Source: Rotaria sordida
Taxonomy: Eukaryota; Rotifera; Eurotatoria; Philodinida; Philodinidae
DNA: 64,000 nt
Reading direction: 5' to 3'
Assembly (NCBI GenBank): GCA_905250125.1
Contig: CAJNOL010000690.1
Coordinates: 44,950 to 108,949 of the forward strand
Part shown: positions 1-12,086 of the stretch, piece after piece
How the letters are laid out: every line of letters starts with the position of its first letter
Numbering within the stretch: the first letter of the stretch is position 1
Position numbers and translations under genes: made by a program
Notes under the pieces: generated by a model
The model's input: the letters and a program-made list of their open reading frames with translations, nothing else
What the model was told of the DNA's origin: nothing
Databases searched by the model: none

Positions 1-918
1 AGCTCTCTATCTTGCTCCTATCAAAATTTGCACCAAAAATACGATTTGCAGTCATTTTTTCGTTGGTAGAAAGGTTGTTTGAGGGATATAAGTCTTCAAT
101 AAAGATCTACTTTGAATGAAAATTTGCAAGAACAATTTTATCAGAAACCAAAAGCTTCTTCAGGAAAGTCTCAAAAATAAAAAGTGTATATGTCAGTAAA
201 GTCACATAATGAAATCTCTCGTGCCAAATTAATTTTTTTTCATGTGCGAGGCTTGCACCTATGAATAACATATGAACTCAGCTGATCTGATCCGCAGGAG
301 AACTACTATTCTATGAAATATTATGCTTTCAAATTTTGACAACACTATTCTGCTTGATAACGCAAAACTTATATCATTTTTAGAAATCACAATAGTCGAG
401 CTTAAAATTATTCATCGATCCTTTTAGACTTGCATACCGTATTCGTCAATGATATATTTTCTGGTTATTTTGTTCATCTGCTATTCTACATAGATGATAC
501 ATACGATGTTAATTGCAGTTCGTTTCGTCTTAAGCGTTTGATATAATATTTCAAAACAGATTTTTTTTCATGGTTTTTTTAAACATATTTTGATGTGTTT
601 TTTTCTATTTTCGAATTTATGTATATCCATAAACATTGCTTCTTTAGTATACAAGTTCAATTGAATCACGATCTTTCAGTACTCTCTATGACTGATGGAA
701 ATTGTACAAAGTTTAGTTGTTGATCCAACAAAATCGATATTCATCATCGAAATAAATTAAATCTAATTAAAACTCTACGATCACAAAATATGAAAGATAA
801 TTATTTGTTTTTTGATTCTGTGAAATGTGCACACAGGACATACAATTTTCTTGATTTAAGGTCAAACAAAATTTGAACCATTAAAAACTATGGATAAGTT
901 TTCTTACTATTGCATTAT
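1..918. other. Flanking non-coding DNA, no gene seen
   Basis: AT-rich sequence downstream of the minus-strand gene that ends at 919. I see no open frame with coding character and no RNA gene or recognisable repeat. It probably includes the 3' UTR of that gene. Confidence 0.5.
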
Positions 919-3900
919 TCATTTATCTGAAGATAGTACGTGTTTTGAGTTGCCATGCAAGGTTTCGATGAGTTCGACTGCTTCAATCAATAAACTCAGC
1001 TTATTGTCACTGTTAGTCAATGAATTCGAAAAACTTTTATTGATAATATCAGGTTTACGCCGGCGATGATAATAAAGAGAAATCGATTCAATGTTTTGAC
1101 TTGCACCAAAGGAAATTTTCAAACTTGGTGCAATAATATCTGGTAAATGTGGCTCAATTTTGTCTGAATTCACCGTCTGAGTGCTGATCAATTTCGGTAC
1201 AACTTGTTGTGTTTTGATATCAGGAAGTTTTTGTATTGATATGCGTTCTTGTTTTTGTTGTTTTCGCTTTTGCATCATGAACTTGAGAACAGCCAATCGA
1301 TTTCGACGTGTAAGACGTTGTAATTGTTTTTTTGGGCGAATATCTTTCTTACTTGATTTTTTATGTTTTCTTTCTTTAGTAGTAGATACAGCTGCTGTTA
1401 ATGATTTAGAAGTCAAAGATTGTTCATGTGTTGAAATTTCCCCTATAGGACTTTGCATAACTTTAGGTTTTCGAACACATCTTTTCCTTTTCTTTTTTAT
1501 GTCAGATGCCATTAATATTGAAGGAGTAGTAGCGATAGTTCCAGGTAAAATAGAAGCACATGTCAATGGTAGAATGTTTGTAGGTATCAAGTCAGAATGA
1601 ACCATACAGTATTGTTGATTAGCAGCAACTAATAAACGCTGTAAATTGTATGGCAAATTATTCGTATTTGAATTATTAATTGTGTTTTGCATTTGAGAAT
1701 ATCTTTGATCATGAAAATATTGTCTTGATATTGAGTTTACGTCAGTAGTATTATTTGTAGTCTGTGATAATAAATTTTTTTGAATTGGTATCAATGAATA
1801 CTCATTCTTAATGTTAGTCGGTGGAGATTTTATTGAACTTATTGAAGCAGGTGGTGTCAATGGTATGAAATTTGTTGTCATTGATATGTCCATGGAAAGT
1901 GGAGGTTCATCAGAATTAATCGGCGTTACAGTTACAGATGTTGGTATTATAGATGGCAAGCCATTTGAAACCGTAGACTGTGTAAAAGTAGTTGGACATT
2001 GAGAGATTTGTTGTGTAGAATGTAGCTGTTCGATAGGACTACGGGAATCTAGTCTTTTTGGGTGCTCTTAATGAAATAAGAAAATGTTTTATATTACATA
2101 TATTTTTGAGATGTTTTTATCTTACTGTTCTTTGGTTTTGTAGGTGCAACAGCAGATACATGTGTGGAAGATAACGAGGATGGAATAGGGTGGAAGTGAC
2201 TAATTGGGGACTCTTGACGACTATACGTAAATGATGGGCTAAGATATTTATATTCATTTTGCTGTGTTGAACACATTGATACTGTTCTCTCATCAATTTT
2301 ATTGTTTAATATTCGGTTTAATCCAACAAGCTGTGATTCCGCGATCATTTGTGACATCGAATTCGAATTAATGACTCGCACAGAATCATTTGACCATGGA
2401 GGACTTTGTTGAGTTTGAACTGATACTGAAGAATTTAAAGACATAGAAAGTGATGAAATTTCATTATGATTGATATTATTATTTGCATCATATGAATCAT
2501 GTTCTATCAAAAGTCTAAAAGGAAGCGTATGACCATTTATAAGAGGTGCGGATACGAAGGACGGTATAGATTCTGGTAATGTCATCGAATGATGATGATG
2601 ATGATGATGATAAGGTGCACCAAAAGTAATGCCGGTAGGCGTTCTTGTTATCTGTGGATTAAGCATCACAGGAATAGTTTCTTCTAATTTCGTCGTTTTT
2701 TTTCGTCGAGGCTTTTTTATTGATGAAGGACTCTTTGAATCAGATAGTAACGAGTACACTTGTGGTTGATTTTGATCTAGATGTCCTATATTTTGTGTTG
2801 GTAATATATCCGTTTGTATGGCTATATTTTCTTGTGTTGGCAGCATTTGTAATTCTATAACAATACATAAATGCAGCTAAAAGTATATAAGAATTTTACT
2901 CGATTCAAAACGCGCTAAGCAAGTCACTTTCATAGTTTTATCTAATAGAATTCTTATCGACCAACACAAAAAAAAAAACGTTGATGTCTTATCTGCTTGA
3001 AATAGAAAAAATGAAAATGAGTACCTATACACGAATCTCAAATGCTGTTGAATATTATACTTGATGTTATAAAGAAAAAGAAAAGAAAAGAAAAGAATTT
3101 TCTTTTTTTTTTTGTGAGTCTAAGCCTTCAGGGCGAGCAACAACCTGTGCGTTGATAGGGTACTGCTATAAAATGTATTTTAACAACATTATTTCTTAGT
3201 CAATATTGATTTAAAGGAGAGAAAGAACGAGTGAGAGAATGAATGAGTATGCAATTTTAAAACTATATTGTATGTGTTACAGAATTCGAGTGAAGAAGTT
3301 TCGTTAAGAGTAGTAAAGAAAAAAAGGTAACGATGATGATTATACACCAACACAACTGGTTAGAAACAGAGAAAGAAAAGAATATGAAGCATAGAAAAAA
3401 TTTTGTATTTGTAAAAAATACGTAATTGTGGATAGATAAACATTGGATGTTCTCATGTTTATGTTTACTTGTATATAAAAGATTACGATAAACTATAACG
3501 AATACTATTCATTTCTCTTTATAAAAAAATAAGAAGATAAATCTTTTGGGTTTCATCCTTGATAATTATTACCTTGCATGAGTCTATGGAAATAAAAAGT
3601 ATGAAAAAAACCTCATAATACAAATATACAATTTATGCTATTTATTTATTCAAAAAAATTTATCAAACGAAGCCCATATACAAACCAATTCAAAATAATG
3701 AAAAATAAAATTAGTAGACAAAAAAAACAATGAAACAATCATGAATGTGCACAATTCACTGTTTGATTATTTCATTTGCTTGAAGTTAAAATGAAAGAAG
3801 AAAGAAGGTTGGTAAATAATGGGTGTGAATAAAAAGAACGAAGTTTACATAGCGTAGCCATACAATTTTTTATTGCTGTTACTCATAGAAATAGCATAAT

Positions 3901-4821
3901 TATCTGTCTGATTCGTACAGATTACCAAGCAGATAAGATGACACCACTTTTTTTTAAAAATAGAGTCTATCAGATCTAAATTTTTTCGGATCTGACAGGC
4001 TTTACTTCTATACCAACTTTTTCAGATGGATCATCTCAAGATTTTTATAAATCATAACCATAATAGGAAGACAGTTCGTTTTTGACATTGCATCTTTCTT
4101 GTAACGATCACTTGATCCAACAAGGATAGAAAATTAGATATTATGGTTTCAAAATAACTAATGGACCTGTTTTTTTTTGTTTTCTTTCAACTAAACAGCG
4201 AGCTTCGCCGATAACTTGCGACAGAATGAAGCACCATTTTCTTATTTCTATGTGAATGCCAAAACAGTAGAATTAATTATGCATAATATGAGTGTCATTA
4301 AACTAAAAATCAATGATCTCAATAAAGCGTAATAATCATCTTGAGAGAATTATATTCCCTCTTTTTATTGCTTATTAATAGAAAATTATATTCTTTGTAT
4401 TTATTCGGATGATTGTCAATTGCACCTATGAGAAAAAAATGAATTAATATCGATGTATTTTAATTTCAACTTGTATATATTAAAGTACCTTCTCTTCCAA
4501 TTTTGCTATCGTATGTTCTATAAACTTTATTATTTGAAACATTTTATTAATTCATCAACAAAATCAAGGGAGTATAACACTAAACTATAAAAATTATTTC
4601 AAACTATAGCATCTATATTTTCTTTTATTTGTCAACTTTAGAAATGAGTGAGCTACGAGTTGAGTTGCGCGATGAGAGAATACAGCTGTGGTTGCTGAGT
4701 TGCAACTATTAGGTGCAAATCGCCTGACCATCTCCATTACCTCGATAAGCTTGGTCGACGTCTCAGTCGACATGTCGTCGTCTTCCTCGTAATTATTGCT
4801 ATTGTCGGGCTCTCCATCCAT
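919..4821 (-). CDS. Low-complexity basic, probably nuclear protein, 659 aa (3 exons)
   Basis: I do not recognise this protein. Exons: 4821-4741, 2876-2126 and 2066-919, joined by a 1864-nt intron (donor GTAATG) and a 58-59-nt intron (donor GTAAGA). The sum is 1980 nt, an exact multiple of three, with both phases matching. Exons 2 and 3 are well supported. Exon 1 is more tentative: it starts with an acidic stretch (MDGEPDNSNNYEEDDDMS). The body is rich in Ser, Asn, Gln and Thr. It has a run of seven His from an ATG-repeat tract, and two similar short motifs, TGITFGAPY and LKISFGASQ. Lys/Arg clusters (PRRKKTTK, IKKKRKRCVRKPK, KERKHKKSSKKD) look like nuclear localisation or DNA-contact segments. 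A helix with many basic residues (RLTRRNRLAVLKFMMQKRK) lies near the C terminus. A role as a chromatin or transcription factor is only inferred from composition. Confidence 0.6.
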
Positions 4822-5060
4822 TATGAACAGATTATTGATAGCTTCGTTCCATTCATTGAAAGCGAAAGTCTTGGCGTCATTTCATGCTGACAAATAGACA
4901 AGTGCACTATTGCTTCAGAGTTAGTCGGTCAATTCGTCACGGACTATTGATTTGTATTGTTCATTTTATTTTCTGCGTACAACGAATTGGCCTAGCACCA
5001 CTTCAGAGTGCACATTGCGTTGGCTCTTTTTCTCTTTTCATACACACATGCATACGTTGT
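4822..5060. promoter_or_regulatory. Probable 5' flank of the 919-4821 gene
   Basis: Sequence upstream of the proposed start codon at 4821. It is slightly less AT-rich than its surroundings. No defined promoter element can be named. It is bounded on the right by the transposon terminus at 5060-5256. Confidence 0.25.
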
Positions 5061-5256
5061 TTCTTGTGTGTTCACTATATAGAAGTTTTTCTTTGCTGAA
5101 AGGACCAATAAAAATGTTCATTGTTCAGAGTTGGGAAGTGTTCACTATATAGAGGTTTGTTTACAGCCAAAGTTGATCGGAAGGGATCCAAGATATGCGT
5201 TCACGTAGGAGATGTTCATTATATAGAGGTGTTCACTAACGGAGGTTTTACTTTAT
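5060..5256 (-). mobile_element. Tigger/pogo-like DNA transposon terminus (fragment)
   Basis: Four spaced copies of a motif close to TGTTCACTATATAGAGGTTT lie at 5068-5087, 5139-5158, 5211-5229 and 5230-5249. Read on the minus strand, the outer end is AGTAAAACCTCCGTTAGTG followed by ACACCTCTATATAATGAACA. This matches the known layout of Tigger/pogo ends, in which CTCTATA(G)TGAACA repeats follow a CAGT-like tip. I find no matching opposite end and no transposase, so this is a solo or deletion-derived terminus. A TA dinucleotide at the outer edge would fit the family's target site. Confidence 0.55.
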
Positions 5257-7394
5257 ATGCACAAGATTTTTATATTGTTGATTTTCAACTATAGATCAAT
5301 AAGTGATAAGTGAATATTTTGTCGATAATATGAAATACTATTTGAAAGAGTTAGTACGGTACGACAATTGACCTTTGGATATATTTATAAATTGTATAAT
5401 TGAAGTCAGAAATGGGATCGAACCATCTGCTCAACTGAAAAAAAGAACTTCCTATAATCTGCTAACAATACGTAGGCAGAACTAATCCTGAATAATTCAA
5501 CAGTCTTTAGAAAAATGTTTTAATGAACTGAAATATGTGATGATAAATAGAACACTAATTATGAATATGTATGACCATTAGATTTATCATGTAATGTGTT
5601 CTCATTCAAAGTATCTCAGATGATATATATCAAATTTATTTGGTAGACAAAAACTGAACAATATACATTAAGGAGATTCCCTTCTTTCTGGAGTTTCTAA
5701 AGATTAACTCATCAGAACTCTTTGAAAATTTCAGGACAAATAAATCTCGATGAGTAGAGAAAAAGTTGTCATAGACTTCAAAGTTCCAAATAGGTTCTTA
5801 TAGAAAATATCTGGGTTGCAAAGGCTAAAAATTACCCCGCTTTGTGAGCCGCAATACGTCCAATAGAATTGAAATTTTTTTTTATAGATACTAGATGCTG
5901 TTTGGAGTGACTATTGTTTTTTGGTTTCTTTTTATCTCCTTCCATTCGAATAGAAATATCGAAATACTGAGCATGTCTCGAAAAATACATGTTCTTTTTA
6001 CTAGAGCTTTTTTTGTAAAATCTACGAAAAACTATCGATATCATATTTTTCAAAACAACAGAAAATTAGGCAGCATAAACAGTGTCTAGTGCCTGTAAAA
6101 AAAGTTTCAGCTCGATCGAACGTACTATGTTGAGGAAATGGAGGTGTTTCTGCACTTTTTTTTTGTGTAAAAATTGATTTTGACAAAAACGAAAAACAAA
6201 TTTTCCTGTTATGTATCACAACTTTTTTCTCCAGCTGAAGTAATCGAAAACTGACCCTGGAGAGATCCATATCCATGCTCTCAGCACGTTTAAAATGAAA
6301 AATAATCATTATCATTAGGAGAATTTCGTATACAAAGAATAATCGCAACACGATTTTTGCTGCTAAGAATTTCGAACAATGGATTAAATAAACATAGTAA
6401 CTAACAACGAAGAGCTGTCATTTATATAGTATTTGACAGAGGACACTTCGAAGCTATATTACTGATGAACAACCAAAAATTGAAAAACTTTTAGATTTTA
6501 ACATTCGGATATAGAATAAATATCACGAGATTTCTGATCTATATGCCAATGACAAAATACTTACAAATCGTATTTTTGGTGGACACTTCCATGGGTAGCC
6601 AACTGCAAAAAACACAAATCTCTCAGAAGACTTTTTTGTCTGTAGATATTTCTAGAGCTCGTTGCGCTGATCATTTTGATAAAGAAATATTCAATTGAAT
6701 CAGTATATCATGGTGCCAGCCCTAGAGAATATACTGAGTTAAGGGTACCTGAAAAAGTACTCTGTTACCAATATGTCACAGGAATTTTTGGGTACCAAAG
6801 TACTTATAGATACTTTGGCAGGTACCCTGCTACAAAATGTACAGTAACTGGGTACTTGAAGATACTGGTCAGATACTCAATTGGGTACTGTTGTGCAGTA
6901 TTTCTAGCTACCCTACTACCAAAATTTCAGTATGTTCAGGATCGAACCTGACCTTTCACTTTTTTGCATTTTTTTCTCTCAAAGTGATTTATTACATTTT
7001 TTTCAATTTTATTATATTTAATTTTTTCAATTCCGAAAACTCAACAGGTCAAATATCGAGATGTGACTGAACTTGAGTTGGCCGAGTATCCATGAGACCA
7101 CCTCAGGATAGTCCGCTCTTAATCTACGATCATGATCGGAAAGTTCTCGACTAAGAAATAGTGAAGAAATAATATAGAAAAAATCAGTATGAAAACAGAT
7201 TAATTTCTTCTGTTTTGCTCAGTTGTTTATACGAAGCCGCGCGCGAAAAAGAAAACGGTGAATGAACAGTCGCTACGCAGAACGCGACAAATGTAGGGTA
7301 TCATGTAGAGTTTTCCTCAGTAAAATTACATGTGCGGGTATCCATACCAGTGCTTGCTCAGTGAGCGTACTTTTATGAGTATCCCTTACAGTAC
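5257..7394. other. Intergenic, no gene seen; short-motif tract at 6740-6915
   Basis: Open frames here are short and lack coding character. At 6740-6915 the sequence is built from variants of GGTACC, AGTACT and GATACT, recurring about every 15-20 nt. This looks like a degenerate cryptic repeat, not a gene. The related words GTACAGTAC and GGGTATCC appear again at 7335-7400. Confidence 0.4.
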
Positions 7395-7610
7395 AGTACA
7401 TTTTCCTAATTCTGTCGGAAAATTTTACCACCTTTTGTTTTAACTAGTACGAGACTATTTTACATACGATCAAAGATATTTTTGCATATATGGATTCTCC
7501 AGATTCTCCTCTTTCAAATGATATATTGTTTGTCTTTCGTGTTTTATGTTTTCATGGTGAAATTATCGGTCTACGAAAAAGAACTTCACCCGACAGAATT
7601 AGGAGGTACT
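7395..7610. mobile_element. MITE-like element, about 216 nt
   Basis: The left end carries CCTAATTCTGTCGG (7405-7418). Its reverse complement CCGACAGAATTAGG sits at the right end (7590-7603). Both are set in an outer AGTAC context, giving terminal inverted repeats of about 20 nt with a small indel. The interior has no coding potential. The structure is that of a non-autonomous DNA transposon. I could not define a target-site duplication with confidence. Confidence 0.5.
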
Positions 7611-8281
7611 TCCCTGATTCTGTAAGTGTTAGAAATTTTTCGAAGATGAAGCAATAAAGTTTATTTCTGAAAGTGTTCTGGCCTTTTTTTTGTATCATCA
7701 GTATGCTGATCTCTTGTTTAGAAAGGAATAGTGTTTTTTGGCAATATGTTGTTCATGTGTGCAGTAATTTCATTTTGTTTTAATATCCGTTTTATCATCT
7801 ATCTAAGATAGCTAATTATAGAGATCTCTTGTTAATCTTTTAATATTTTTTTTGAGTCCTTCGTTTTCCTTTTGCATTTTGATCCGAAAGAGCTTTACTA
7901 CTATAATGAAAGTTATTAGTAGCACTAAAGATAATGTAGAGTGAATATAGCTGCCTAAATTGTCAAGAAGTCTTGGAAGTTTCGTTTTCTGTTTGATGTC
8001 AGAACATTTATATAAATTGCGCATGGTTGGAGATAAAGACCAACTTCTGTAATATATAGTTCGTTAGTTATTTTAAAGACAACGTTACATCGGTAAGGTT
8101 TATCCGTATTATAGAACAGTCATATACGTTGGCTGATCTTCAGATTATTTGGTGGAATTTTCTAAGTTCATATCACTTCACAAACGTTAGTAATAGATAC
8201 ATCTTCTGCCAAAAGTTCCTGTAAACATGGTAGTATGGACAACAAAATGATGATAGGATTCTCGTCGCATTGAACAACAGA

Positions 8282-8715
8282 CAAAAAGGAAGTGATCAAA
8301 AATCATCAGATTTTCTCCCACTCTGGGAACGTTATAAAATGAAAGGACTTTAGTAGTATAGAACTATCATGATATTGGTTTATCGAGATCTCGTCCCTTT
8401 TGTGGACAAAAATTTTAGGAATCTCAGAATTCACTGTGTCCTCTGGTAGAAGAAAGAACGACTAAACTGAGCTAATATGTAATATTTAAACGAGATTTCT
8501 CAACAAGATTCAATTGNNNNNNNNNNCAGATTTGTCTGCTTATTTATCTTTAACTATCAAGTAAAACATAATATCTCGTATTTATTTTTGTCCACAAAAG
8601 GAACGAGATTTCAACAAATCAATATCATGATAGTTCTATACTACTAAGGTTCTTTCAGTTAGTAATGTTTCCAGAGTGAGAGAAAATCTGATGATTTTTT
8701 GATCACCTCCTTTTT
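8282..8715. repeat. Long inverted repeat (about 131-nt arms) spanning an assembly gap
   Basis: The left arm 8282-8412 and the right arm 8585-8715 are reverse complements with scattered mismatches. The right arm begins with TTTTTGTCCACAAAAGGAAC; the left arm ends with the complement. The spacer contains the 10-N gap. This may be a foldback transposon, or a hairpin that hindered sequencing or assembly. Confidence 0.75.
8517..8526. other. Assembly gap (10 N)
   Basis: Ten consecutive Ns. They lie inside the spacer of the inverted repeat at 8282-8715, so the true spacer length is uncertain. Confidence 0.95.
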
Positions 8716-11700
8716 CTTAGATTATGTTAATAAGAGAAAATTTTCTAAGAGATATACGAAACATTCGTAATTTCACCTAAAATTTACATTTCATTGTGAG
8801 GATCTGAAAGATTTTCATACAAATGACTCTTTTAATTTACCCAGGCGAAAGTTTATGGGCTAGTTTCCGTAAGGAAACTTCTAAAAATGGTCAGAACTTG
8901 AAACTAGGAATACAGGAGTGTGAGTATGAGGTGTCGATCTTATTTTTACCTGTACTACATCTGTATCAGATTTTATTGAACAAAGTAAATCAAATGAATT
9001 TGGTTTTGGTAAACATAAATTGAACTTATTTTTCAATTTAATATTTAGGCTTCGCAATAATAAACTTATCAAATAAAGTAGCGGTTTTTTATTTGAGAAA
9101 ATTTTTACATTTATTTTTAGCTAAATAAGATATTTGATTCATCTAATGAATTAATTGAAAGATATTTTATTTCTAAACATAAATGATATGGAACAGAAAA
9201 AATTTTCAAAAGAATTCAAAAGAATTAATTTTTTAATATTTGAACACAAGAGAAGTTATATCAAAGTGCGAAAAAAAAGAACGACGTGTGAACTAGATCA
9301 TTTTGTTGTCCGAGATCAATCTATTGTTGTTATTAGCGACTAACATAAAGTTTGAGAAACATTAAACGATTGATTTTAAAACTCAGCCTCATTTTACTGT
9401 ATCGAAGTCTGATATTTATGACGTAGTTTTTTTTATCAAGCTCGCATTTTTTGTTATACGAATACTTTTCTCATCGGCAAAATGATTATCGGATTGGTAC
9501 TATTCTTTTGTCACCATGTGAAAGTTGGAATAACAATTTTTCATATGTCAAGGTGATACAACATCCATCGAAAAACTTAGGATTCTGTTTTAAAATTTAA
9601 CATTAGAGATGTTAAAATCTAAAAATATATATACATATCGACATCAACTAGCAGGGTGTGAAACTTAGTCCAACAAATTTCTTCAATTGTTGAGCAAGCA
9701 GTACTCAATGGTGGCTAACTCAATGATTCATCAAATATAACACGAATCATTGTCCTTCATATTATTTTTCAGATTGTAAAACATCAAATTATCTAAATGA
9801 TTTCATTCTTCGACTATTCATGAAATAATTCAGTAAATGCTTTACTATCAAAGGAATGAAACAATAACATCTTTAATCGGTTGTGAAGAAAAGTTTTTTT
9901 TAATCTTGTAGTAACATTTCTCAAAAAAAGAATATACGAAAAGATACGCCGTAGTTAGAGTTACAGCATATTTAAGATTCATCCTGGTAGCTTTAACTTT
10001 GCTAATACTTTCTTTCATAATACTAAAATTTATCACCGAAACTGTATCCTTATTTTTCTCTAATTTAATCTCTTTTTCATAAAAAATGGCATTCAAAAAA
10101 ACAATAATAATAATAACCTATTTTGTAGAGAAAAAAAATCTCTATCATATAAAATATTTCGCGTTTCAAACCATCAAACGATGGAGAAGAAAGGTGTAAA
10201 ATACGACCAGAATTGAAAATGTCAATTTTTTTTATGATCCGAAATTTTGAAGTATTGCGAACATTGCCATTTTTTACAAATAAACTAGAATGAGTCAATA
10301 TTTGGATTTTCATAAAAACTTTTGATAGACTTTCAAATGAATTAATCAACTCAAAATCTAAATTTTTTGTCGCAGCTGACATCGTCGATCTTCTTTACAA
10401 TTTCATTTAATGTTTTTTTTTTGTCTGGAAAGAATGCTTCGATATGAAAATCAAGTGTGCACCTTGAAATGTGCTTAGTGCGTCGTGAATAAGAGAAAGG
10501 AAGAAAATTAGGAAGAGTTTGTCGTCATAAATACATGATTGAAAAACAGTTCGACTATTCATTGTACTCTTGGTAGTCATTTGCCTTATTCATCATAAAA
10601 TATAACCGATAGGTTAGTAAATGCACTTGAATAATTGTGATTTAATCATACAGAAACTTATTGTATTGAAATTCATTAGATTTAATGTAAACATTCAATG
10701 AATTCACTTTCATCATTTTGGTCTACATAGGGAGGAAATATTATGAAGTGACGATCAGAACGAAAGTATCTAACGAAAACTTTTAAGATTTTTTTTTCTT
10801 TGTATCTAAAAAGGAAGGAAAGATCTCGACGAATACGATTCACTAGAATTGAAAAAATTCAATTCTGTTCGTTGAATATTCATGTTTATTACGATAGGTA
10901 TTATCATTTTTACAACTATCGATATGTAAATAGTAACGAAGTGAGACATCGATATAATTGAATAATTATATGCAGTCGTTCGCAATTAATTTTTCTGGAT
11001 TATGATAATGAATAATTTTTCATGTGCAATAGAGTAACAAGAAAAATTCGATCTTTGACCTATACGTCATTTCTAATTATTTTATTTTGTCACTGCTTTT
11101 TTTTCAATGTTGCAATCTTATGCATATCTATAGTAATTCAATCTTCGCCACCATTAAACAAATAAAGAAGAAAAAAAAAAGAGGTTTCTATTCAAAAAAA
11201 AACACACATGTTAACTCAATATAAAATTTCTTTATTTTTCAGAAAAAAAAAACAAACTTGTAGGTAGGTATATTTTTAAACTCAACAATAACCTTAAAGC
11301 ATTAAGATGTGTATGCTATCACGCGCAAAAACCTCATTTTTTTCCGTATTTATGTGACTCAGTTATCTTTATTTTCTTATAATTTGTTTATGTGCTTCAA
11401 AAAAAGTTAGCTACTGCACAGTACTAATACAGATAACGGTCAAGAAAGAAAAAAAGAAGATAATTATTAAAGATAGATACCTATTCACCTTCATATGCTC
11501 CTATGTTAACGAACGAAAAAGAATATAGGTAGACCAGATGCATATAATTAACTTTAATTGATTGAGACTCTAAACGAATCAACTATAGCTGAAACAATAT
11601 TAGCATATCTTGTCTGTAATTTCTCAATCCTAAATCGATCTATACAGAGAAGAATTAAAATTTCTATTCAAATAATAAGAGTTTTATATTTGTATATTTC

Positions 11701-12086
11701 TGTCGACATGCATTATTGATTTGACAAAAAAAAAAGAAATTGCGACTTATACGAAAAATAATACATACAGAATGAAACAACGAATGATTCATAAAAAAAC
11801 GTACATATAAACGCGAAAATGTATCAGTTATATTTGATATTTTAACGTGCACGTCTAAGCATTATTTGCGTTGTATTTACACTTTTTTTTTCTTTAATCA
11901 TCTTGTACTTGTAATTATTGTTTTTGACAACGTTGTCTGAATTTTCTCATATTAAGAGTTTTTCAACTGTTATTTCTATAGGTAATTACATATTGTTATT
12001 CTTATTATTTTACTATATGATATAACATCCGTATTTAATATGTATTTGTCTAGAAAAATTCTAACATTTCATATTTCACATTAACA
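8716..12086. other. Intergenic, no convincing gene
   Basis: AT-rich DNA with poly-T and poly-A runs. The longest frames (minus strand near 9848-10382, about 80-100 aa) could not be joined into a phase-consistent spliced gene. Part of the right edge is presumably the promoter and 5' UTR of the plus-strand gene starting at 12087. Confidence 0.4.

Noticed and set aside
1181..1600. Plus-strand frame of 139 aa
   Set aside because: It is the antisense shadow of the last exon of the minus-strand gene at 919-4821.
9848..10382. Two adjacent minus-strand frames (about 100 and 82 aa, starting MSAATKNLDF)
   Set aside because: No GT-AG pair joins them in phase; the acceptor AAAATAG needs a phase-0 donor that is not present. 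No family resemblance, so I did not call a gene.
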